Assembly (NCBI GenBank): GCA_949130485.1
Contig: OX422202.1
Span: 4,619,292 to 4,683,291 of the forward strand
Origin: Agelas oroides
Lineage: Eukaryota; Porifera; Demospongiae; Agelasida; Agelasidae
DNA: 64,000 bases
Direction of reading: 5' to 3'
Shown here: positions 1 to 10,935 of the stretch, piece after piece
How positions within the stretch are numbered: position 1 is the stretch's first letter
Layout: every line of letters begins with the position of its first letter
The notes under the pieces: generated by a model
What the model saw: only the letters and a program-made list of their open reading frames with translations
Told to the model about the DNA's origin: nothing
The model's database searches: none
Position numbers and translations under genes: made by a program

Positions 1-38
1 ACCCACGGTTCTATCTAGAGCCAGCTGCAGAAAGAATA

Positions 39-264
39 GAGGTGGCTGATGTGGAGGTGGCTGATGTGGAGGTGGCTGATGTGGAGATGGCTGATGTGTG
101 CTTGACACCTTTTGCAGTGAGGGCATTTATGAATTGGCTGATGTGGAGGTGGCTGTTTAGTATGGGGATTTTCCAAAAACAGCTGCTGTGGGGGTGGCTG
201 AGGGTGTAGCACATCAGCCATCTCCACATCAGCCACCTCCACATCAGCCACCTCCACATCAGCA
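39..264. repeat. 15-bp minisatellite in two inverted arms
   Basis: Four copies of GAGGTGGCTGATGTG (39-98) face their reverse complement at 208-264, so the two arms can pair as a long hairpin over about 110 bases. A second matching pair lies outside: 99-134 is the inverted counterpart of 391-430, and both encode the CPHC zinc-finger segment. The whole stretch therefore looks like an inverted duplication of one 5' coding region, not just a local tandem repeat. Confidence 0.85.
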
Positions 265-496
265 CCCACTTCGACAGCAGGAAGCCTCAAACCACTCCCC
301 ATCTTCTGTCATTCAACCACCTCTACAACAGTCATCTTCACATCAGGCTGCACACCGACAGCATAGGATGCAAGAGTCACCAGGGAATAAAATTCATATG
401 TGCCCTCACTGCAAAACGTTTCAAGCACACAAAAAGCACCTGTCGAAACACGAGCAAACAACTCTTGTACCAAGTGCAAGCAAAGATAAAAGTTAA
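188..496 (+). CDS. His/Pro/Gln-rich ORF with one C2H2-like finger
   Basis: This 102-codon ORF starts in the minisatellite, which gives a Pro-His-Gln repeat, and ends with CPHCKTFQAHKKHLSKH, a C-x2-C...H...H zinc-finger-like motif. It overlaps the start of the reverse-transcriptase ORF in another frame. It may be the 5' part of the Penelope-like element or an unrelated zinc-finger exon. The inverted copy on the minus strand (15-302) also carries CPHC. Function unknown. As a free-standing gene it is doubtful. Confidence 0.35.
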   Translation: MGVAEGVAHQPSPHQPPPHQPPPHQHPLRQQEASNHSPSSVIQPPLQQSSSHQAAHRQHRMQESPGNKIHMCPHCKTFQAHKKHLSKHEQTTLVPSASKDKS

Positions 497-1415
497 ATCC
501 ACTGAAGTGACTAACACCCCAGAAAAGTTGAGACACGCAAGAGCATTGGATAGCTTTGATTTCAGTACACTCTATACTAACATCCCCCATAGTCAGCTCA
601 AAACACGCATGGAAGAGTTAATTAGAAATGCATACAATACTAGAGATGCCTCCCACATGGCCTTAGGAAAAGATTATGCTTACTGGACTTCCAGACCTGT
701 AGCTAATACCCGTAACTTAACGGTGAACCAGTTAGTTGAGATGTTCAATTTCTTGATAGATAACATATACATCCAGATAGGATCAGCTGTCTACCAACAA
801 ACAATTGGCATCCCTATGGGTACTGATTGTGCTCCATTAGTTGCGGATCTATTTCTTTTCTCCTATGAATTTGAGTTTATGAAATCCCTAATCCGGACTG
901 ACCTCTCTGTAGCAGCTAAATTTAGTAATACTTGCAGATATATTGATGACTTGCTTACACTTAACAACCCTGATTTTCAAGCATGCATAGGCCAAATTTA
1001 CCCCCCAGAATTAGAGCTTAAGAAAACTACAGAGAGCCATGACAGCTGTTCCTACCTGGATCTTAACATTAATGTCCTGAATGGTAAGTTTTGCACAGAC
1101 TTGTATGATAAGAGGGATGCCTTCAACTTTTCAATAGTCAATTTTCCACACATGGATAGCAACATACCCTCAAAACCAGCATACGGAGTAGTAATTTCAC
1201 AGTTAGTTCGATATTTGAGGATATGTTGTAATTACCAAGATTTTGTTTACAGATCTAAACTACTCACAACCAGATTATTTAGACAGGGATACGTATACCA
1301 AAAACTCTGTAGCACCTACAAGACCTTTGTGCATCGCTACCCCAGGACTTTACAGAAGTACGGGAGGTGCCTGAAAAACATTATTACTGAACGCATTGCC
1401 ATAGCTACTGTTTAA
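465..1415 (+). CDS. Penelope-like reverse transcriptase
   Basis: The 316-residue ORF copies RNA into DNA for a Penelope-like retroelement. RT homology begins near residue 25. Motif A reads FDFSTLYTNIPH and motif B is TIGIPMGTDCAP. Motif C is CRYIDDLLTLN, with the catalytic Asp pair in YIDD. A SYLDLNI segment and a thumb region (PAYGVVISQLVRYLRICC, then TTRLFRQGYV) follow. The FDFSTLYTNIPH and IPMGTDCAP signatures are typical of Penelope-like enzymes and unlike LTR or LINE RTs. The annotated ATG lies in sequence that is probably not native, so the true N-terminus is unknown. Related broken pieces occur at 18235-18415 and 19800-19960. Confidence 0.9.
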   Translation: MYQVQAKIKVKSTEVTNTPEKLRHARALDSFDFSTLYTNIPHSQLKTRMEELIRNAYNTRDASHMALGKDYAYWTSRPVANTRNLTVNQLVEMFNFLIDNIYIQIGSAVYQQTIGIPMGTDCAPLVADLFLFSYEFEFMKSLIRTDLSVAAKFSNTCRYIDDLLTLNNPDFQACIGQIYPPELELKKTTESHDSCSYLDLNINVLNGKFCTDLYDKRDAFNFSIVNFPHMDSNIPSKPAYGVVISQLVRYLRICCNYQDFVYRSKLLTTRLFRQGYVYQKLCSTYKTFVHRYPRTLQKYGRCLKNIITERIAIATV

Positions 1416-1757
1416 CGCAGCCTGAACATGCAGTTTACTTGGCTTGGCACATTTATGCACACACAGCCTTTTAAACACGCACTGTTTGCCTTACACTGTT
1501 TGCCTTGTGCCTTATTAACAATACTTCCGGTACCTCCAGTGCCTCTGTAGCTGTATGCGCACGCGCGCGCACGCACGCGTCGATAACACGTGACGATCAA
1601 TCGCTACGTAAGACCTTCGAACGAAAGACAGCTGCACGAAGAACAGCTGCACGAAGAGACGGTGCTTTCGAGGAGTCTCTACCGACTTTTGAATAAGGCC
1701 AGCCACCTGACTGCATTCTGTGCATGAGATAGCAGTCCCCATCTCCCGGTCACCCCA

Positions 1758-1801
1758 GCGCAGCTGATGAGGCCTGGTATTGGCCGAAACGCGTCCTGCG
1801 C
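1758..1801 (+). ncRNA. Hammerhead ribozyme (Penelope type)
   Basis: All the core boxes are present in order. Stem I 5' strand GCGCAG is 1758-1763 and CTGATGA is 1764-1770. Stem II is GGCC/GGCC (1771-1774, 1782-1785) with a 7-base loop, followed by GAAA at 1786-1789. A minimal stem III precedes GTC at 1793-1795, and stem I 3' strand CTGCGC is 1796-1801. Self-cleavage is expected after C1795. Outer bases (CACCCC with GGGTG) can extend stem I. The very short stem III is the form known from Penelope-like elements, and the location 340 bases after the RT stop fits. Confidence 0.85.
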
Positions 1802-2133
1802 AGTGGGTGACTTTGCATAACATCTAGGCCTGTTTTATAAGGGAGATGTGGTTCGTTGATTGTTCATACATGTACTATACTATTTAGTTATACATAGCAT
1901 TGTGTGTATCCATAACGAGCATACTTCTATCCACTAGGATACCAACAACACAGGCTAACAGCTGTGAGTCTGTGCTTCTACCAGGTGACCAGTCTTGATA
2001 AACTATGGGTGTTCTAATCATTTTCTAACCAATGTTGATGTAACAGATTAGAATTAAGCAAACTGCCCAATAAGGCCTAGTCCACCTACATGGGAATAGC
2101 AGCCCTGCTGGCCAAAATTATGCTGTGTTAGGC

Positions 2134-2714
2134 TAGTCTCGTGCCCAGCTGTCTACGCCCCCTGGCGGAGAACGTCTGGTGGTTTGATTTGAATTTCTTG
2201 TCACTAATACCTTTCTCATCTGGAATATGAGATGAGCAATCAAAGCGCAGAGCGCACAATTAAAAGTCATACGTCATTGAATTGCAAAATGGCCCTGCCT
2301 CGATTTTATTCTCAGGTTTGCAATTTTTGTGTGGAAGAGAGAACTCTGTGCATCAGTGCTCCATTCTTTTATGGACTGGGCTACAACGAACCTACTTATG
2401 AAAAACTCAGGCAGTTTGCGGGTTTGTGTGAGGGAAGGATGTCACCAGCTGTTTTAGCCCAAGGTTGACAAATAAAATCAGGAAGTTTGCCACTCCTTTC
2501 ACTAGCGACTGATGCTTTGATGGTTAGGGAATGTTGCTGACTGCTTGAAGGTGAGGCCACACAACAAATTGAGCAGCAAACAGAGAACAGGTCTGATAAT
2601 TGCATTCTTGCCACAATCATTACGTGTTCCATGGGACACACCTTCGTGACAAGAAATTCAAAGCAAGCCACCAGACGTTTCCGCTGGGGGCATGGACAGC
2701 TGGGCACGAGACTA
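2134..2714. mobile_element. Mutator-like MITE, 581 bp
   Basis: The ends are inverted repeats starting TAGTCTCGTGCCCAGCTGTC. The element is flanked by a perfect 9-bp duplication GTGTTAGGC (2125-2133 and 2715-2723). A 9-bp duplication is the hallmark of Mutator-type transposition. No transposase is encoded; the short ORF inside (2232-2468) looks random. Confidence 0.85.
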
Positions 2715-2780
2715 GTGTTAGGCACGTTCCCAGGCCCCACCCAGCTTTCTGTCGTGATGGAAGGCCTGGGAGCAAGGCTA
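2715..2780. mobile_element. Mini-MITE interrupted by the 2134-2714 element
   Basis: The sequence TAGGCACGTTCCCAGGCC...GGCCTGGGAGCAAGGCTA has the family termini. Its first bases (TAGGC, 2129-2133) lie upstream of the 581-bp element and were duplicated when that element landed, so the younger element sits inside the end of this one. The outer flanks ATGCTGTGT and ACTCTGTGT agree at 7 of 9 positions, as expected of an older target duplication. Confidence 0.6.
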
Positions 2781-3070
2781 ACTCTGTGTGCCTTTAGACC
2801 ATATATGAATAATTATGATGAAAGCTTTGATATTTACCGGCTTCTACAGGGCCTTCATACAATTGCCTATATGTACCTGCTAGGGGGTATAAACACCCTT
2901 GGAATCCTTGCAACGTTATTTGGTAGACCTGGGCGATAGTGTACCGATTAACACTGCCTTCCTGGTTCATGTAAGGGTATACTACCTTGTACTTTGTTAC
3001 TGACTTTCCGGCCTGAACAGAGACTGATTACAATATACATGGGGAGGTCAATGTCTATCTATGTAGCCAG

Positions 3071-3386
3071 TAGTCTCGTGCCCAGACCCCACCCAGCTCA
3101 TACGGAGAAGAAGGGGTCTGGTGTCATAATTTTAAATCCTTGGGCTAGCTCCAGAAGCATGGATCAACCAATGAAACTCTGCATTGAATAATGTGGGAGC
3201 GAGAACAAGTACTCTTGGCTACCTAGTTTCGTGCCCAGACCCCAGCCAGCTCACACAAGGACAAGGGTCTGCTGTCACAAGCCTGAATCCTTGGCCTTGT
3301 GGAGATATTGAAACCTTGTAATAGGATTACAAATTTGTCAGTGTGAATAATGAATTTCATAACATCACTTTGAGCGGTGTGATTGA
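3071..3386. mobile_element. MITE whose right half is inverted
   Basis: Bases 3071-3212 match the left half of the element seen whole at 51906-52696 (less its inner insert). Bases 3224-3386 match its right half in reverse orientation, beginning TAGTTTCGTGCCCAG. The two halves meet at the same internal point of the family sequence. The bases before the inverted half (CTTGGCTACC) are the reverse complement of the left flank (GTAGCCAG). The right target duplication was therefore carried along in the inversion. Confidence 0.7.
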
Positions 3387-4032
3387 AGAGAGGGAAGGGA
3401 GGGATACCAACATAAGAGAAGTTGTACTAGAAAAGGTCTCACGATCCTTCAGACCGACCCCCACTCCCAACCTCTATCTACCAGCCTTGCCCTCTGTACC
3501 TGCATGCCACAAGCAATCCAGGAATGTGAAGGCCCAAGAACAAGGCTATGGTAAAGCCATAACAAGCAGCTAGTCTGGTTGAAACTGAGAATATAGTCAC
3601 ATCCCCAGACCAAATATTTTTTGCATGTGCTCTGTGGCCTCATCAGAAAATAAGGTCTGGACACTATTCACTAGGAAAACAGCAGCAACTTGACTTAATA
3701 ATTGCATGTAGATTGGCACCCAGAAATCTGCAAGCTGGCTATCTGTGGTGACATAATTTACTTCATAGAGCAATCTGATTGGTGCGACATACCAATACGC
3801 TTTATAATTAGGCCCCAATTTCCCAGTGAAAAGCTGTCCAGACCCTATTATTTGGGGGATTCCTGGGGGAACTGAGCATGTGCAAAGAGTGTGTACCCTG
3901 CTCTCTTCTCCACCCATACACGAGAACCTGGGAATGGAGGCTAGTTATACACATGTGCATGACATCCAGTACAGATGATAAAAGCACGAAATTGTTGGAG
4001 TTGGAATGATTGTAAATTGAACGAGTTTCATA

Positions 4033-4160
4033 GTACACTTCCTGCTTCCTCCTCTTTCTCTTCTCCTCCCTCCTCTTTCTCTTCTCTCTCCTCCTCCTCC
4101 TCCCCCTCCCTCCTCTTTCCTCCTTCCTCTTCCCCACTTTCTCACTTCTTCCTTTCTTCC
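4033..4160 (+). repeat. CT-rich polypyrimidine tract
   Basis: About 130 bases of nearly pure C and T, mainly CTCCT/TCTTC. It ends in CCCTAG like a 3' splice site, but I could not recognise the sequence after it (4163 on) as an exon. Confidence 0.8.
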
Positions 4161-4254
4161 CTAGTGGTGTCAACCTGAATCTGGTTTGTTCAGGAGGACC
4201 AGAGTTACATTACAATCCAGTTGGAATCCTGGCAAATATGTGTGGGAGATAAAG

Positions 4255-4440
4255 GAATTGAGATGAAAATAGAGGAAAGTGAAAAAAGGCCGGCAGTTGA
4301 ACCCAGGACACCTCTGGCTTGAGCCGCCTGAGGCATTCAGTACCACCTGTGCAGTACATATAGAGGATTGTGAGGGTTGACAGTTGTCCAGCTGTTGTGG
4401 CTCAGTGGCAGAGCATACAGTTGCAGTATAGTACAAACAC
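4255..4440 (-). mobile_element. tRNA-derived SINE copy
   Basis: Read on the minus strand the sequence has a degenerate B-box (GGGTTCAACTGCCGG) after a tRNA-like head, and it shares about 100 bases with the SINEs at 32775-33075. A second tRNA-like start, GTGGCTCAGTGGCAGAGCAT, lies at 4397-4416 on the plus strand. The copy is old and partial. Confidence 0.55.
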
Positions 4441-7400
4441 ATCCCATTTCATGGAAATCAACAAATTTTCATCCAACTTTTTGTACAGTGCATGTCACCA
4501 TAGGCAATACTATTAGGGTATAAATATTCTCTACTCGTAAAGTTCATATTTCATGTTGACAAACCTACTCATGCACTCTTGACGTAGCTACATATTGAAA
4601 GGGTCAAGTGAGTCAGTCCATGCAAGGAGCTATCCAAGTTTACCTAGATGGATTCAGGTTTGCAACTGTCCATAAGAATTATAAATAAGTTTAGAGTATT
4701 AGAGCATCCTGAAAGTCACTCTCGCTTTTTTCCCTGCGTTCTGCTTGCAATACAATTATAGAGGATGAATGCATTAGTGACACAGATGTCAATTAGATGA
4801 TGGAAGAAACTTTTCCGAAAGTGAATAGTCTTTCTCAGGACCGAGTGATGTTAATCTAATTATCAACAGCCCCCATATTCTTATTTTATTCCTTCACTAC
4901 AGGGATCAGGAATCTTTGATTGTTTCACATGACACATGATTGTACCTTCCGAGTGTCCCAGATAGCTGTAGACAAGGGAGTTACACAACACTTGTCACTC
5001 CATGACGTGTTGTTTTAGTTGACTATAACTGTAACTAAATACCCTTTTAATATGGCCTTGGAACTTTCAGTGAATCAATTACTGACTAAATTATCTGGTG
5101 AACTGGAGACTGCAACTAAATACTTTTTAGTAAGGGTGTTGGAGTTTTAGTACTATAACTAACTAAAAACAACCTGTTAAACTGGATACAACTGAACCAA
5201 AAGTGTAAGCTCAACAACACTACACATATACAATTGGCGACTGACTCACAGATGTAGTAACCTGTCCCTTCTGTGGTCCTTTTATGGTTCGTAGCAGACT
5301 GTGGTGCCTTGACATCATTTGACCATCCCCCATCAATTAATCGATTTAAGTCCTCCTGTGGCAACAATACCCCACAACAGAAGATCTTCAAAGACTTGGA
5401 AATTGTCACAGAAGACCTTGTAGCCGTGGAATAAGAAAGGCTTCACCATGTCATCAGAACATGGTATGCAAGACCATGCTCACTTAATTCCTCCTTCCCA
5501 GTATATCAATCAAAATCTATAGTGTACCAGAGTACTATCTGCTATGACCCAATACTTGAACCCCCATTTATAGGACTTTTCTCAATTCTAAGGTAGCATT
5601 TTCGACCCTTTCTACAGCTACATCATTTTCCTGTTTCTGGTCCTACAAGTCATTTCAAGATCATCAGGCCACCAAGCTTTTTTTATTTCAGACCACAGTG
5701 GAAAGAAAATAGCAAAATGTGTCACGGAGGCTGCACAAGACTACAAAACAGACACTTGTGCAGCCAAAGCATATGTAGAAGCTTGGATGGTGAAAAACCA
5801 CTGAGTCAGGTTGTGTAAACACTGGTTGCATGCTGAATACTGTTAGTCTGATCAGTAAGCCAGGTAACTCAGTGAAATTGACCTGCACAGAGACTAGAAA
5901 CAGGAAATTAACTTTGTGTGGCCTAATAATCAATTTGTAGTGGCCTTATCTGCCTCTGGTCCCAACATGTTCAGGTTGCCTCCTCATTGTTCCCACTGAA
6001 TGTGGTTAAGAGAGCAGAGCCTCTTTCATGAGAGATCAAGTCAATCACAGAGGGTAGTGTAACTAAGTATAATTTATAACAAATCCAGAATTTCTAGGGA
6101 AATTGAGCATGCACTGTGTACTACACTCTTTTCTCCACCCATGCATGAGAGCCAGGCTATCAGATTACAACTCCAGCATGAGATATATCTACAAAGTACT
6201 TAGTTGATACATAGTGCAAGTCACACACACCACATACAAAACACACTGTAGCCCCCCCTCTCCCCCACATGCACACACTGTTCACCAGACCCGATAGTCA
6301 TTCAAACATAATTTTAACAAGACTAAGTTCCTACTATGATCACTTAGTTATTGTTGCAAAAACTATAAATAGTTACATTCCCCAGACAGAACATGATCCC
6401 AAAGTGTGAATGTTGCTTTGTCTGGGAAATTAACTTATTTGTTGGATGTTGCACCCAGCAACCCACTGCCAAACCCATTATCACCTCCACCCATTCCACT
6501 TCTGTTATTCCAGTTGCAAAGCAACATACAATTTCTGATGCAGTTGAAATGAGGTTTTATGATACTTAATGTTGGGGTGGGGGGCGTGCCGGTCTGGGTC
6601 TTCATGGTCCTGGGCACACAAAGCATTTTATGCGCATGCGTCATATGCAAGTACCTCATGCACTCACTTGCCAAAGAAAGATAAAGCAGGGGGCTGTTTC
6701 TAGACATACAGTGCCAGCAGGGTATAATGCCATCAGGCTAAAAAGGCCATGGGCCAAATGGCCCCATGGCTCTAAATGGAGTTATAATCATTCTTGATCC
6801 ATCGCTAGTAACTGTGAGTAAGCTGCCGGCGTATATGTCGTTAGCCAAACAGGCACTGCTCCATGAGGCATTGTCAGCAATCCTGCATGAAAAAAAAAGA
6901 GGAGTTCATTATGTGTGTGCTTATGGCAAGGTTGGGCAAAAAATTACACCCCAAGTGGAAAGGAAAAAGTATAGTATAGCATAGTATAGTATAGTAATGT
7001 TGAGAAAAGCCATAAAGGTGCATGTGTATGCCCAATGTTTTAGCCTGTCTTTCCAAGCCTAAGAGGACTCACTGAAGTTTGACACCACAGCTAGATACAG
7101 TTTGTCATTGAAGTGTCCTTGGTTAAAGCACTAGGGCTGAGAGGTAATCTACGGAGACTATATAGGGCCAAACATTTATCACGAAATGGGACCTATGGTG
7201 ACACAGGATTTTACAGTGCCCAAACTAGCTATTTTAGCATGAAGGTACTTACATTTGCTAAAAATGAGAATATGCGATTTTTTTAAAACCACTGCTAACC
7301 TGAGTTTAGCCTCATTCCCGGGCTCATTCTAAAAATCGGAGAAAAGGGCCTGGTATCCACTGTTCAGGCATGGGCTTAATTAGTGCGTGGGCAAGGGTGT

Positions 7401-8290
7401 GTCAAATGACGGCCAATATCATGTGGTTATAAACTATATGACGTTATATATATTGGCTTTCTCTTAGTCAAACTTCATTTTTGGTGCTACTCAAGTGAAG
7501 ATGAATGCAGGTCATTGTGGAGGCAAGCACAAATGAGTTGACTTCTGACCCTACTGGCAATAAATGTTTGCATATACTTAGTTGTAGTGATGGCAGGGAC
7601 GGAATGGGGATGAGTTTAGCCTGTTAAATAACACTTGTCACATGTCACTGTGCGTATATAGGTAAGTTTGAAAGTCAGCTTGGCATACAAATGGAGTTAA
7701 GTGCAGTTGAATAGTGCTCTATTTCGAGTACAGCTCAACACACGCACAGCACACAGATGCCTTCTACAATCTCTGTGTATCCTGGGACAGGTAAACTTAA
7801 CCTAGTAACAGTATTCCAACCAGTGCCCAACTTATTTGCATGCAAAGTGCATACAAACGTGCAAAAGGAGAGTCCCATCTCACAGTATTGTAGCCTAACA
7901 AGGCTTCAGAAGTCCCTGCAAATTGAGCCACACATTTCCACTTGCAAATGCTCTCAGAAAAGGTAGGAAGGGGCGGTACTAGTTGATGAGTGATCATGAA
8001 TTTTGTCAAGGGATGCCACACATTTCAGTATTCTAGGTAGCTATACTCTACGAGTCAACAGTAAACATGGACTTGTAAGTGGACTACACTTAACGTGTCA
8101 GCATAGCAGCTTTGATTGAAGCTTTTATCATGCATTGTCCAATGTTGCTACTCCGTAGTCATGTTCCTTGGCCTTAGGTGATGTTGCTGTTAGCCCACAT
8201 ACAGTAGACACTGACACTCCAGCCATCCTTCCTGATCGGCTCTTCTGGTCTGAATGAGTCTGCATGAGTCTGCATGAGTCTCTGGTCTGC
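4441..8290. other. No gene seen; old repeats
   Basis: I see no convincing exon on either strand. The stretch contains TTAGTTTTAGTT-type sequence (5010-5175), a TAGTA microsatellite at 6970-6998, and the start of a TAGCCTCATTCCCGGGC element at 7308 whose right end I could not find. A CAC-rich patch lies at 6225-6280. The ORFs here lack coding character. Confidence 0.5.
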
Positions 8291-8297
8291 ACAAGTA

Positions 8298-9378
8298 CAG
8301 TGCTCCAAAGCAAAAGAGCAAAACTTGTGAAATTTTTCAAATTATATAGTAAAGCCCTCCTATCATCTTATTTACACATACAAACGGTACAAATCATCGC
8401 TATTTGCACGTACACGGCCTGCGCTGCGAGTTTTAGCTTCTCTATATACTTGCCATACTTAAGAAGAGCTACAGATAATTTGTGATGTCACAGATGTGCA
8501 CTATGACACCAACAAACCATCAGCCAGCTAGAATTTATCACATTCAAACCGAGTATTAGCTAGAAGTGTTCGGTTAACTAGGCTTCGTGGAAAACGTGGC
8601 AAGCTCAACTACAACGGTTCTTCTCAGAGCCAACTCACACTTCCTTGATCACCCAGCAACCAGGAAGTGAGTCCTGGGAGTCAAACAGTACTGCGCAATG
8701 TCAGCAACGTGGCTCTACCACGAGAAACTGTAAGATTTCATACTCTGCACCTAGAACCAGTGAACGCAGATCAATGAAGACAGCAGCCATACTGTTCACC
8801 TAGCTAAGCGTTGTGGTTGATGACATCGTGAAAGGAATGCCCACCCATGAACGTCACTAAAATGGCTGAAAGTTACCATTTCCACGCAAAAGCACTCCCA
8901 TACCTTCTAGGGAAGTTTTTATTCTAAGAAAAGTACTTGAAACAAAACTTTAACCTATCTAAAAGCCATCTTTCAAGTAATTCCTGTTAACTCAGAGTTT
9001 TGTGGCTATACTATGCTAAACACTTTTGCCCCTCAAAAATCAATTTTTATAGATTTTCTTGACAATGCTTGGGAGTGAAGCCTGTTGACTACCCTCATAA
9101 TAAACTTCCAAGTAAAGGCTACTTTCACACCGCATCTGCACACTTAATTTCAAGAAGCAGGGCTAAACTATGCTAAACACTTTTTTCTGAATGGGCTGAC
9201 TGTTGGCAGCCATATTGATGAGGAGACATCACGTGACACTTAATTAATTTAGGGAAAGCATAACAAGTGTTGAGCCATTCCTTTTATGTACTTTGTAAAC
9301 ACATTAGATGTTTGTATCAAGCACTGCAGCTAAATGTTTCCAAAATTGAAAGTTTTGCTCTTTTGCTTTGGAGCACTG
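8298..9378. mobile_element. TA-flanked element, Tc1/mariner type, 1081 bp
   Basis: Inverted repeats of about 31 bp beginning CAGTGCTCCAAAGCAAAAGA lie at both ends. Each end is bordered by TA (8296-8297 and 9379-9380), the target of Tc1/mariner/pogo elements. No transposase ORF is present, so the element is non-autonomous. Confidence 0.8.
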
Positions 9379-9591
9379 TATATTTTTTCCAAATATGTTT
9401 GGTTTGGTTTTCTTTAGTGAAAAGAACAGTTTTGTTGTTTTAGGTCAAGACCAATTAAAAGGGACTGCCTTGTGAGTGACACTGTCTCTGAAGACTCTCT
9501 AGCATAGTGCTGTTCCTGCTATACTGTCAATGTTGCTGAGCTATCTAGCTTTGCAGATTTACAAGTTGTGCATTGACTGGAAAAACATTAA

Positions 9592-9790
9592 ATCCCTGAC
9601 TGTTGAGTAGTACTAAGTACAGGCCACAGCTTTCCACTTACATCACTATCAAAAAAAGCAGAAAGGTGTGGTACTAGTTTGTCAGTGATAGTGAATTTTG
9701 ACAAGGGTGGTCTAACTCAAAGCTTTCTCTCAAACGGATGAAGCAAATGGCCTCAAGTTTCCACTTACAGTGGGAACATACTACCAGTCC
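9592..9790. repeat. Dispersed repeat with GGTGTGGTACTAG core
   Basis: Related to sequence at 7955-8015, 17755-17935, 21235-21445 and 46150-46550. All share a stretch like AAAGG(C/T)AGGAAGGGGCGGTGCTAGTT and an ending like CCTC(C/A)AGTTT(T/C)CACTCAAGGT. At two sites it lies within TTAA-flanked elements, so it is probably the body of that element family. Confidence 0.6.
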
Positions 9791-9909
9791 AGACCCTATT
9801 TTTTGATGGACACAAGGCATGCACAATATATTTGGTCTGGGGCAAAGACTGGAAGGATAATTGCCACACAATAAACATGATATCCATACCCACACATGCA
9901 TACCTGCAA

Positions 9910-9917
9910 AACACACA

Positions 9918-9982
<65 letters not shown>
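9910..9982. repeat. (CA)n microsatellite
   Basis: About 35 uninterrupted CA units after a short impure CA stretch. Confidence 0.98.
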
Positions 9983-9984
<2 letters not shown>

Positions 9985-10051
9985 TGAAAGAAGGCTATCC
10001 TAAAGGATGATGCCTTTCTGCCACAGAGTGGCAGACTGAGCTACATGGGCA

Positions 10052-10837
10052 CTAAGTTGGTGGTGGTGTTCCGCTCTTTCGGCGGGTCGTCTGACACTTG
10101 TGTCTAGCAATATCTTGGCGTCTGCGGAATGATCTCTGGCAACTGTTACACACATACTCAGCCACTACAGTGGTTGTTGTTTCCTCCTGTCTGACATTGC
10201 ATCTGGCTCTGTCCATATGCACTCGCTTCTCCGCACACACATCCAATCCCAATCTGCATTGTGCTCTCCAAGGACCTCTCTCCTGGGCCACTTGGAACCA
10301 GCTACTTTCAGTAACATTGAATTTCTTTAGGTCTTGTCTCACTTTGTGCCTCACAATCCTGGAACCGACCGCCTTCCAGATCTCACCAGCTTCCTTCCAG
10401 GCTGTTGTCATTTGGGGGTCCAATACTATGCCAACTCCCTCGTTCTGCTCGGCTGTTTGAGATTTTCCTGGGATTGGACATCCAGAATGGAGTATGGTGT
10501 ACCCTTCCACTTCATAAACTGCCTGCCCAAACCGCTTGGTCTCACTAATTCCAGTGACATTCATCCTAAATCTTTTTAGCTCTTGTACGATCAGCGTAGC
10601 CTTACCATCTACTGTAACACCTCTTGAGCTGGGTCTAACCACACTCGTTGCAATGCTGCTTTCCGCCTCCACAAGTGTCCACATATTCCAACACCCGATG
10701 TCTAGTCTTTGACCATGGCGACTATGGCCATGGCGGTTTTGACTCTGCTGTTTTCCAGAACTTGGTGCCATTTGGCTCAGCTTCTCATGCAAACTTGGAT
10801 ACACACTGAGGGCTTGCAACACCACTGTACCTTTCAC
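10052..10837 (-). CDS. LINE endonuclease fused to C-terminal zinc finger
   Basis: This 261-residue ORF begins with an APE-type endonuclease half: DIGCWNMWTL, KATLIVQELKRF, GISETKRFG, NEGVGIVLD, residues 46-165. It jumps straight to the tail of the same LINE class: a helix with VAQERGPWRAQC, then a C2HC finger CNSCQRSFRRRQDIARHKC near residue 235. The whole RT domain and half of the endonuclease are missing, yet the join keeps one open frame. The catalytic His/Asp of the second endonuclease half are absent, so nuclease activity is unlikely. It is either an internally deleted LINE or a domesticated or non-autonomous derivative that may still bind nucleic acid. Confidence 0.7.
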   Translation of the reverse strand: MKGTVVLQALSVYPSLHEKLSQMAPSSGKQQSQNRHGHSRHGQRLDIGCWNMWTLVEAESSIATSVVRPSSRGVTVDGKATLIVQELKRFRMNVTGISETKRFGQAVYEVEGYTILHSGCPIPGKSQTAEQNEGVGIVLDPQMTTAWKEAGEIWKAVGSRIVRHKVRQDLKKFNVTESSWFQVAQERGPWRAQCRLGLDVCAEKRVHMDRARCNVRQEETTTTVVAEYVCNSCQRSFRRRQDIARHKCQTTRRKSGTPPPT

Positions 10838-10935
10838 ACAGCAACTGACTCGTCAGAATGAATACTGTGTGACACAATGGCACTGTGGCTAGTGCCAGTC
10901 ATGTTAGCCAGCTAGATCGATCGATCCACTGTCCC

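Larger units (their letters stand above)
1..1830 (+). mobile_element. Penelope-like retroelement, 5' end outside window
   Basis: The element holds a reverse-transcriptase ORF followed by about 400 bases of untranslated sequence that includes a hammerhead ribozyme (1758-1801). Penelope-like elements are known to carry hammerheads in their terminal repeats. No GIY-YIG endonuclease is seen after the RT, and the N-terminal part is short or missing, so this copy is incomplete or belongs to an endonuclease-poor lineage. The 3' limit near 1830 is approximate. Confidence 0.8.

Noticed and set aside
39-264. CRISPR-like array
   Set aside because: The units are contiguous without spacers and in inverted arms, in a eukaryotic setting.
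4391-4440. Possible functional tRNA gene
   Set aside because: A tRNA-like 5' half is present, but no anticodon arm or matching acceptor stem follows. Better explained as SINE sequence.
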